From an uncultured Acetatifactor sp. (GTDB lineage Bacteria > Bacillota > Clostridia > Lachnospirales > Lachnospiraceae): a DNA stretch of 64,000 nt. A model generated the notes under the pieces. The model made no database searches, was not told the DNA's origin, and saw only the letters and a list, made by a program, of their open reading frames with translations. Location of the stretch: positions 1,140 to 65,139 of the forward strand of contig CAJUCE010000019.1 in assembly GCA_910584865.1 (NCBI GenBank). The letters run 5' to 3'. Below, piece by piece: positions 59,463-64,000 of the stretch (within the stretch, counting starts at the first letter, position 1; each line of letters begins with the position of its first letter). Position numbers and translations under genes: made by a program.

Positions 59463-60554
59463 TCACATTCTAATACTCAAAGCCAGTTCTACAGCTTTTT
59501 CCGCATCCTCTTTTTCCAGGATAATATGGTTATAGACTTCGATCACCATCTTCTCATGATCACCCAGCAGTTCCGCGATCTTTTTGATGGAGACCGTAGG
59601 TATCTGGTAGCATAGGTTCGTACAGTAATTATGGCGGAAAATATGCGCAGTCAGATCAGGGGAATTCATCTTTTGCTGGATGCCGGCCCATAATTTGACA
59701 TAAGAGCTTTTGGTCATGATATTTTTTCCGGCGGTATAAAATAATCGGGACTGGGGCAGGCAGTTGCAATATTCCCGGAGGAAGGGCAGTACGCTTGAGG
59801 GTATCGGAACCTCCCGGATCCCGTTTTGGCTTTTTGTGGACTTGATATAGGGCGTATTTTTATCAAAAGCAAGAGCTTTGTTTATGCTCAGCTTTTTGCC
59901 CTCAAAATCGAAGTCTGGACGTTCCAGGGCAAGGGCTTCTCCTCTGCGCAGGCCGCAGCCGTAGATTACATATACAAAAGCTTTCTGCATGTTGGTAAAT
60001 TCTGCGGAAAAGACGGCTGCTTTCTCCTCAGGTGTCAAGGGACGCTTATCCGTATTCTTTTGTTTCTTGATGCGGATCCCGTCGAAGATCTCCATGTATA
60101 CACCGGGAGCAATATGTTTGTCTGTGACGGCAGCTTTTACTACCTGCTTTAAGGTAAGCAGGATCTGTTCCTGCGTACGGAGTTTTCCGGAGGCGGCATT
60201 CAGGCACAGCAGGACATCCGTTTTCCGGAGAGCAGAGATCGGTACAGCTTTCAGGATATCCATATGTACCTCAATGATGTGACGGTACATGGCTTTTGTG
60301 TTCAGCTCCGCATCGTGCTTATATATGTTCAGCCATGTCCTGGCATAATCCTGAACGGAGACTTTGGATTCTTTCAAAACATCCCGGTTCCTGACTTTCT
60401 CCTCCAGCTCCCGGACCATCTCTTCCAGAGCCCGGCTGGACTTTTTGGTGCGGAGCGTGACACGGTGCTTTACGCCTGCCTCCGTATAAGTGCCGTCCCA
60501 GACCTTCGCCTGGTAATAGCCGTCCTTTCCTTTGGTGTATTTTGCGGTTGCCAT
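59463..60554 (-). CDS. int: Tyrosine-type integrase of the element
   Basis: 363 residues from the ATG at 60554, supported by AAGGAGG 8 bases before it, rather than an upstream in-frame ATG at 60608. Residues about 1-60 form an AP2-like arm-binding part (KYTKGKDGYYQAKVWDG), about 65-165 the SAM-like core-binding domain (VSVQDYARTWLNIYKH), and the rest the catalytic domain. In it the first Arg lies in YGCGLRRGEALALE, His-x-x-Arg in TAHIFRHNYCTNL, and the nucleophile Tyr in MVIEVYNHI. It recombines element and chromosome at the tRNA-Lys site next to its stop codon. This type is found on phages and conjugative elements. Confidence 0.9.
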   Translation of the reverse strand: MATAKYTKGKDGYYQAKVWDGTYTEAGVKHRVTLRTKKSSRALEEMVRELEEKVRNRDVLKESKVSVQDYARTWLNIYKHDAELNTKAMYRHIIEVHMDILKAVPISALRKTDVLLCLNAASGKLRTQEQILLTLKQVVKAAVTDKHIAPGVYMEIFDGIRIKKQKNTDKRPLTPEEKAAVFSAEFTNMQKAFVYVIYGCGLRRGEALALERPDFDFEGKKLSINKALAFDKNTPYIKSTKSQNGIREVPIPSSVLPFLREYCNCLPQSRLFYTAGKNIMTKSSYVKLWAGIQQKMNSPDLTAHIFRHNYCTNLCYQIPTVSIKKIAELLGDHEKMVIEVYNHIILEKEDAEKAVELALSIRM

Positions 60555-60721
60555 TGCATCATCCTCCTTAAAAATGGGTATAAAAATAACAGCCAGCGAA
60601 AATTTCACTTGCAGACTGCTCCCGGAAATGATACAATATTCTTGCGTATTTTTTATATCCCTCCGGGGAATATTTAAAGCCGTTCGGTGTTGAGCACCGG
60701 GCGGTTTTTCCTATGTGCAAG

Positions 60722-60752
60722 TGTTGCGACGTCGCAACAGGTATGATATAAT
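60722..60752 (+). promoter_or_regulatory. Toxin promoter with palindrome, copy 1
   Basis: TTGCGA (60724-60729), 17-base spacer, TATAAT (60747-60752). An 18-base perfect palindrome TGTTGCGACGTCGCAACA (60722-60739) covers the -35, a likely operator. Confidence 0.8.
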
Positions 60753-60799
60753 TGCTTTGTTACCGCCCCAATACTGGTGACAGGAAGGGGGTGCATGCT

Positions 60800-60886
60800 A
60801 TGGAAATATTGTCATCCTTTATCATTTCTGTATTGGCCAGTGTAGTTGCTTACTACCTGTGCAAGTGGCTTGACGGAGATGAGTAG
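60800..60886 (+). CDS. 28-residue hydrophobic peptide, type I toxin-like, copy 1
   Basis: The gene follows GGAAGGGGG and an ATG. The product MEILSSFIISVLASVVAYY is a single membrane helix followed by a short tail CKWLDGDE. This resembles the small membrane toxins of Fst/Ldr/TxpA type. A strong promoter 48 bases upstream and a convergent RNA at the 3' end complete the type I layout. Expected action: insertion in the cytoplasmic membrane and depolarisation or arrest when antisense RNA is lost. Toxicity is inferred. Confidence 0.75.
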   Translation: MEILSSFIISVLASVVAYYLCKWLDGDE

Positions 60887-60909
60887 CAGGTAACCAGGCC
60901 CAAACGGTT

Positions 60910-61009
60910 GACTTCTCCGAAAAAGAAGAAGAACCCCCGAAAGTAGTCACGATACTTCCGGGGGTTCGTCCTTTTTGTGCATCCTATGGACATTGTCATC
61001 CTTTTGCCT
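60910..61009 (-). ncRNA. Putative antisense RNA, copy 1
   Basis: Minus-strand promoter: TTGCAA (complement of 61039-61044), 17-base spacer, TATAAT (complement of 61016-61021). Transcription from about 61009 runs leftward into the shared stem at 60931-60967, followed on this strand by a pyrimidine-rich tract. The RNA of about 80-90 bases would pair with the 3' end of the toxin mRNA. Confidence 0.65.
60931..60967. terminator. Bidirectional terminator, copy 1
   Basis: GAACCCCC (60931-60938) pairs with GGGGGTTC (60960-60967), extended inward by AGTA/TACT-type pairs. T-rich runs follow on both strands (CTTTTT on plus, TTCTTCTTTTT on minus). Confidence 0.8.
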
Positions 61010-61133
61010 ACTGGCATTATAGCATATGCAGGTATGATTTGCAATATGCTTTCCCCGGAATATTTTGTTTGGTTTGGTAGCCCTCCCGTGCAATCGGAGT
61101 CTTCCGTCAATGGGATATCGTCATAACACGGGA

Positions 61134-61163
61134 GTTGCGACGTCGCAACAGGTGTGATATAAT
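61134..61163 (+). promoter_or_regulatory. Toxin promoter with palindrome, copy 2
   Basis: TTGCGA (61135-61140), 17-base spacer, TATAAT (61158-61163), with a 16-base palindrome GTTGCGACGTCGCAAC (61134-61149) over the -35. Confidence 0.8.
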
Positions 61164-61210
61164 TGCTTTGTTACCGCCCCAATACTGGTGACAGGAAGGG
61201 GGTGTGCAAC

Positions 61211-61297
61211 GTGGAAATTCTGTTATCTTTTTTTCTCTCCGTAATGGCAAGTGTAGTCGCCTACTACATATGCAAGTGGTTGGACGGAGATGAATAG
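61211..61297 (+). CDS. 28-residue hydrophobic peptide, type I toxin-like, copy 2
   Basis: Same reading as copy 1 but starting at GTG after GGAAGGGGG. The product is MEILLSFFLSVMASVVAYY followed by ICKWLDGDE; six positions differ from copy 1, all conservative hydrophobic or Ser changes, while the KWLDGDE end is unchanged. That selection pattern supports a real protein. The GTG start may lower expression compared with copy 1. Confidence 0.75.
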   Translation: MEILLSFFLSVMASVVAYYICKWLDGDE

Positions 61298-61324
61298 ACG
61301 GTAACCAGGCCCAAGCGGTTGCCT

Positions 61325-61419
61325 TCTCCGAAAAAGAAGGAGAACCCCCGGAAGTATTCGCAGTACTTCCGGGGGTTCGTCCTTTTGTGTTCAACGTAGA
61401 TTCTGTTATCCTTTTGCCT
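61325..61419 (-). ncRNA. Putative antisense RNA, copy 2
   Basis: Promoter on the minus strand: TTGCAA (complement of 61449-61454), 17-base spacer, TATAAT (complement of 61426-61431). The RNA would end at the shared stem 61342-61377. Confidence 0.65.
61342..61377. terminator. Bidirectional terminator, copy 2
   Basis: GAACCCCCGGAAGTA (61342-61356) pairs with TACTTCCGGGGGTTC (about 61364-61378), loop TTCGCAG. CTTTTG follows on plus, CTTCTTTTTC on minus. Confidence 0.8.
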
Positions 61420-61499
61420 ACAGGCATTATAGCATATGCAGGTATGATTTGCAATATGCTTTCCCCGGAATATTTTGTTTGGTGGTTCCCTGTTACAGG

Positions 61500-61637
61500 T
61501 ATAAAAAGACCCCGCATTACTGCGAGGTCTTAATAGATTGAATGAAATAGGTGGGGTGACAGTTCCCACATCTCCAACTTGGGTGACGGCTGCCCGTTCC
61601 GTCCTCTGATTTCATTCAGTATATCTTATGTCTTTAC
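61500..61637 (-). ncRNA. Structured small RNA 1
   Basis: Minus-strand promoter TTGACA (complement of 61666-61671), 16-base spacer, TATAAT (complement of 61644-61649). The RNA of about 135 bases contains a perfect 10-base closing stem (61539-61548 with 61609-61618) around a GC-rich interior with repeated GTCACCC, and ends at a strong terminator (61506-61531, loop TTAC) followed by TTTTTAT. No good frame of any length is needed to explain it. Confidence 0.6.
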
Positions 61638-61660
61638 GACCTCATTATACTATATTTTGC

Positions 61661-61831
61661 TTATTTGTCAATGTTTCCCTCTTCCTTAGCATGGGCCAAT
61701 ACAAGGAGCACAGGAGCAATCTCGGCATCCAGGAGCCGCCTGTATTCTTCAAAATTCAGTTTCTCCGTCCTTTGGGAATGCTCTTCCCGGATAGAATGTA
61801 TCTCATCAATTGTCAGTGTAATATTTTTCAT
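61661..61831 (-). CDS. Small 56-residue hypothetical protein
   Basis: Frame MKNITLTIDEIHSIREEHSQ followed by a helical, charged chain ending EEGNIDK. Composition and periodicity look like a small helical antitoxin or regulator, but no family is recognised. No clear ribosome site precedes either of the two possible ATG codons (61843, 61831). It lies between the two small RNA genes on the same strand. Confidence 0.4.
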   Translation of the reverse strand: MKNITLTIDEIHSIREEHSQRTEKLNFEEYRRLLDAEIAPVLLVLAHAKEEGNIDK

Positions 61832-61849
61832 AATTAGAATCATATGTAA

Positions 61850-61950
61850 CGTAAAAGACCTCGTATTACTACGAGGCCTTCACATAATAAACTGATATCT
61901 TCCTTTGATGCCCTATAGGCGATATTGAGAGAAAAATATTTTTCTCTCTC
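61850..61950 (-). ncRNA. Structured small RNA 2
   Basis: Minus-strand promoter TTGACT (complement of 61979-61984), 17-base spacer, TATAAT (complement of 61956-61961). A 12-base inverted repeat (61884-61895 with 61949-61960) encloses a second hairpin (GAGAGAAAAATATTTTTCTC-type). The terminator (about 61855-61879) has the same loop TTAC and nearly the same stem as small RNA 1. The predicted start lies at the edge of the repeat, so the outer stem may be only partly transcribed. Confidence 0.5.
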
Positions 61951-62040
61951 AGTTTATTATAGACTATATTATGCTCGCAGTCAACAAAAATATGAGTTGA
62001 ATTTATAAAATACCTTAAAGGTGTGGTTATTAATGAACAG

Positions 62041-62214
62041 TCAGCTTTCTGCCAGTGTTGACATTAATCCCAGTTCTTTAAGCAATTCTTCCTGGGATAT
62101 AAATTCGCGGCAATCAGGATTGCTATTTATATCATTCAGCATTTTCAGATCCCATTCGTCAGGGGTGATTTCCTCTATCTCATCCCAAGAACGGGGCGAC
62201 AGATTATTGACCAT
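62041..62214 (-). CDS. Small 57-residue acidic protein
   Basis: Starts MVNNLSPRSWDEIEEITPDE after the site GAAGAGGA and ends LGLMSTLAES. Acidic and helical, with many Asp/Glu; it would suit an antitoxin or a small regulator, but no family is recognised. Transcribed on the same strand as, and 43 bases after, the ImmA-like gene, so it is probably the last gene of the repressor operon. Confidence 0.6.
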   Translation of the reverse strand: MVNNLSPRSWDEIEEITPDEWDLKMLNDINSNPDCREFISQEELLKELGLMSTLAES

Positions 62215-62257
62215 AAAATCCTCTTCTCTTTAGGCTTTATTAAATAGCCGAAGCGTG

Positions 62258-62731
62258 TCAATCGGTAATTTGGCTTTTTAAAATAACGGTAGGCTCGAAA
62301 AATAGTATGTCATCGTCCAGTTGTATGAATATTCCATATTCTTCTCTGTAACCGGAAATGGCTTCCGAAAGCAGGTATTCTGTAATTCCCATTTTTTCAG
62401 CAATTTCGCTTGGCTCCGTATATCCGGCCTTTAAAAGCGAAACGATGATTTGCAGGTCAGCTAAATGTCGGTGAAGCACTTTCCTGGCGACATGTTCCTG
62501 CTTCAAGTTTCCAGAGAGCCGCTGGTCAATAATGTTGCCCGTGTTGAGTTGGCTATGTATGACTTCCTCAGCAAGGATGCAGGCTTTCTCAGTAGCTGTC
62601 TTTATAGTGCGATTTAGACCGATACAGTCGCCATAGATCAGACCCTTTGCCTGAGAGTCAAAAGGCATATTTTCCATGACGTGCAAACCAATATCGTCAG
62701 CCAGTTGTAACCACTCTTCGTATAATTCCAT
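62258..62731 (-). CDS. ImmA/IrrE-like protein
   Basis: 157 residues. The order MELYEEWLQLADDIGLHV, a central MPFDSQAKGLIYGDCIGLNR, then the helix TATEKACILAEEVIHSQLNTG fits ImmA/IrrE metallopeptidases encoded with cI-like repressors of integrative elements. The zinc motif is changed: HELGH is replaced by AEEVIHS, keeping one Glu and one His. It either is an atypical member or is inactive. In related elements it cleaves the repressor to induce excision; here it lies 14 bases after the repressor gene. Confidence 0.65.
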   Translation of the reverse strand: MELYEEWLQLADDIGLHVMENMPFDSQAKGLIYGDCIGLNRTIKTATEKACILAEEVIHSQLNTGNIIDQRLSGNLKQEHVARKVLHRHLADLQIIVSLLKAGYTEPSEIAEKMGITEYLLSEAISGYREEYGIFIQLDDDILFFEPTVILKSQITD

Positions 62732-62745
62732 TCCCCTGTTTCACC

Positions 62746-63222
62746 TCAACTTTGTTTGCGGTTTCTCATTTGTTTCATCATCTCAATGTCTTTTTGCATC
62801 TTCACTAATTCTTCGTCTGTGGTTTCAGCGTCGTTGTGCGCTGCCTGGACAGTAAGATAATCTGGCTCATCGTCCATTACATATCGTGGAACTTCTGTCA
62901 ACTCCTTTACTCTTTCAGTAGCTACATGCTTTCCTGTGTCATTGAGTTGAGTATAATATTGAAGAATTGTGGGCGCTTCTTCTTTTGAGGCTTCATTATG
63001 ATTTCGTTCCATTGGAACATCAAAACCCATGAGCCAAGCTTCATCGACAGATAGAGCCTGGGCAATGAGATTTAGATTTCTTTGCTTAGGTTTGTATTTT
63101 CCAGATAAATAGGAACTCAATTGACCTTTATCGATTCCTGTTTTTTCTACCAGCTCTACTTGTTTGATTTCTCTAATTTCCATTGCTTTTTTAATTCTGT
63201 CTTTAGTTTCGGCTTTTTCCAT
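62746..63222 (-). CDS. cI-like XRE repressor
   Basis: 158 residues. The helix-turn-helix fills residues 8-65 (AMEIREIKQVELVEKTGIDK, GQLSSYLSGKYKPKQRN), followed by LNLIAQALSVDEAWLMGFD typical of phage and ICE repressors. The C-terminal part is short, acidic and lacks the LexA-type peptidase residues, so release would need the ImmA-like protein. Divergent from the Cro-like gene across an operator region, the usual lysogeny switch. Confidence 0.85.
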   Translation of the reverse strand: MEKAETKDRIKKAMEIREIKQVELVEKTGIDKGQLSSYLSGKYKPKQRNLNLIAQALSVDEAWLMGFDVPMERNHNEASKEEAPTILQYYTQLNDTGKHVATERVKELTEVPRYVMDDEPDYLTVQAAHNDAETTDEELVKMQKDIEMMKQMRNRKQS

Positions 63223-63271
63223 TGTCTGCTCCTTCGCTATTAAAGAAATCTTTAAATGCAGTATAAATCAA

Positions 63272-63380
63272 AGTTGTGAAAAAATCAACTGTTTTTTAAA
63301 AAAGTTGAGAAAAACTTTAAAATCAGCTTGACAGCATGAATGAATAATAGTATTATATGCGTAGTTGAGAAAAACTCAAT
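63272..63380. promoter_or_regulatory. Switch operators and Cro promoter
   Basis: Three related dyads: AGTTGTG..CAACT (63272-63290), AAAGTTGAGAAAAACTTT (63301-63318) and AGTTGAGAAAAACTCAAT (63363-63380). Plus-strand promoter TTGACA (63328-63333), 17-base spacer, TATTAT (63351-63356) lies between the second and third. A fourth copy (GAGTTGAGAATAACTCAAC) occurs at about 63628-63646 at the end of the cro-like gene. Confidence 0.75.
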
Positions 63381-63397
63381 AAGCGGAGGTGAATAAT

Positions 63398-63664
63398 TTG
63401 AATGCTATAGATTCTAAACAGCCATATGATTATCGGAAATTACGTGGAAAGATTAAGGAGAAATTTGGCACGCAATCAGCATTTGCCAAGGTAATGGGAC
63501 TATCTAATGTTTCGGTGAGTAATAAATTAAATAATAATGTAGAATGGGGGCAGGAAGAGATAGAAAAATCAGCAATGATATTGGATATAGCATATTCAGA
63601 TATTCATTCATATTTTTTTACTCACAGAGTTGAGAATAACTCAACAAATTGCCAAAAAAAGTAA
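63398..63664 (+). CDS. Cro-like regulator (DUF739-type)
   Basis: 88 residues from a TTG start at 63398, chosen because CGGAGGTG ends 5 bases before it; a GTG at 63389 lies inside that site. The helix-turn-helix reads KLRGKIKEKFGTQSAFAKVM, then GLSNVSVSNKLNNNVEWGQE, the DUF739 pattern of small Cro-like proteins on Firmicute prophages. Opposite in direction to the cI-like gene. Its 3' end contains an extra operator. Confidence 0.8.
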   Translation: MNAIDSKQPYDYRKLRGKIKEKFGTQSAFAKVMGLSNVSVSNKLNNNVEWGQEEIEKSAMILDIAYSDIHSYFFTHRVENNSTNCQKK

Positions 63665-63706
63665 AGGGTCAGTATGGAGTGTAAAGGCCGAAACTGAAGG
63701 AAGGAG

Positions 63707-63757
63707 GTGATAAAAACGCAAAATAAAAGAAACAAATCATATTGGGAAGGGAGATGA
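63707..63757 (+). CDS. Possible 16-residue leader peptide
   Basis: GTG start with AAGGAAGGAG before it, product VIKTQNKRNKSYWEGR read with initiator Met, stop at 63755-63757. The ideal site without a following ATG suggests a leader peptide or a site for a degenerate start. Weak. Confidence 0.25.
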   Translation: MIKTQNKRNKSYWEGR

Positions 63758-63764
63758 GGGAAAA

Positions 63765-64000
63765 GTGGGAAAAAAGAAAAAGAAGAAAAAGGCTTCAAAG
63801 ATGAAGAGAACATCTAAGAAACCTGTTTTTGTTACATTTTTGATGGACGGAAAAGAGTTAGTTACCGTCAGGGAAATTCCTATTGAATCAGACATGGTAA
63901 AGGAGAGGAAGCGGATGGATATAGAGAAGACGATATCTGAATTTATGAAGAGGCAGGCAGAGGAGCAGAGAGCTGCCAGAAAAAAGGAGAGGCTGCAGGT
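63765..64000 (+). CDS. Lysine-rich hypothetical protein, partial
   Basis: Begins at GTG after GAGGGAAAA, opens with a long Lys tract (MGKKKKKKKASKMKR) and then PVFVTFLMDGKELVTVREIP and a helical Arg/Glu/Lys-rich chain, open to the end of the window. No family recognised. Position after the Cro-like gene fits an early element gene. Confidence 0.55.
   Translation, partial: MGKKKKKKKASKMKRTSKKPVFVTFLMDGKELVTVREIPIESDMVKERKRMDIEKTISEFMKRQAEEQRAARKKERLQ

Larger units (their letters stand above)
60722..61073 (+). repeat. Tandem module copy 1 (type I toxin-antitoxin-like)
   Basis: About 350 bases with promoter, 28-codon gene, bidirectional terminator and antisense promoter, repeated at 61134-61483 with most positions conserved. 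The spacing of all elements is kept. Confidence 0.8.
61134..61483 (+). repeat. Tandem module copy 2 (type I toxin-antitoxin-like)
   Basis: Second copy of the module at 60722-61073, separated by 60 bases. The antisense promoter, terminator stem and toxin frame are all intact and differ by scattered substitutions, so both are maintained rather than decayed. Confidence 0.8.

Noticed and set aside
60722..61483. Insertion sequence with two copies
   Set aside because: No transposase or terminal repeats; all parts are explained by toxin gene, terminator and antisense promoter.

Overview
The window looks like the chromosome of a gut Clostridia, most likely a Lachnospiraceae (clostridial cluster XIVa) relative. 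Reasons are Gram-positive ribosome-binding sites of the AGGAGG type, AraC-run carbohydrate-hydrolase loci with a GPH symporter, corrinoid methyltransferases, EutS/EutP-type microcompartment genes, GLUG-repeat surface proteins, and an integrated element with cI/Cro-like regulators. No rRNA or complete tRNA gene is present. Base composition is uneven: positions 1-8300 and 61000-64000 are clearly AT-richer than the middle, which fits acquired DNA at both ends.

Layout. 283-1381: a decayed transposase tail abuts an N-terminally truncated WYL regulator. 1378-8283: a tight operon of dynamin-like GTPase, membrane-anchored helper, HerA/FtsK-type ATPase, LHH-family HNH nuclease toxin and SUKH immunity protein. 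This is the best candidate for an undescribed system: a DNA/protein-pump ATPase and a membrane-remodelling GTPase tied to a toxin/immunity pair. 8831-25050: a glycoside-catabolism locus (AraC, GPH symporter, broken sugar gene, GH2, GH1, isomerase, GH43-like, GH78 rhamnosidase, second AraC, ThuA, Gfo/Idh/MocA), with inverted repeats in front of several genes. 25051-25966 is probably decayed. 25967-30176: GHKL kinase/LytTR regulator with a two-gene ABC exporter.

30273-36753: an IS66 relic, then a corrinoid methyl-transfer operon (activator, two UroD-like methyltransferases, corrinoid protein, DUF2284 protein) divergent from an AraC regulator. 36949-38783: an ATPase relic and an orphan microcompartment set (EutP-like GTPase plus two single-BMC shell proteins) without enzymes. 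39194-48640: a propeller/solute-binding lipoprotein, TetR, an MMPL exporter with a repetitive tail, and a very large GLUG surface protein. 48750-53616: a Type III restriction-modification locus whose Res subunit has lost its nuclease domain next to a relic of another nuclease. 53762-59290: XRE-TPR regulator, Ig-like lipoprotein, DUF1700-like protein, a 51-residue Asn-rich peptide and a housekeeping trio (THUMP methyltransferase, RdgB, YfcE-like).

59348-64000 (continues beyond the window): an integrated element with a tyrosine integrase beside a 3' tRNA-Lys(UUU) remnant. It carries two tandem copies of a probable type I toxin-antitoxin module (28-residue membrane peptide, palindromic promoter, convergent antisense RNA), two further small structured RNAs, an ImmA-like protein, a cI-like repressor and a Cro-like protein with repeated operators. 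All calls come from reading the sequence; no database was searched.
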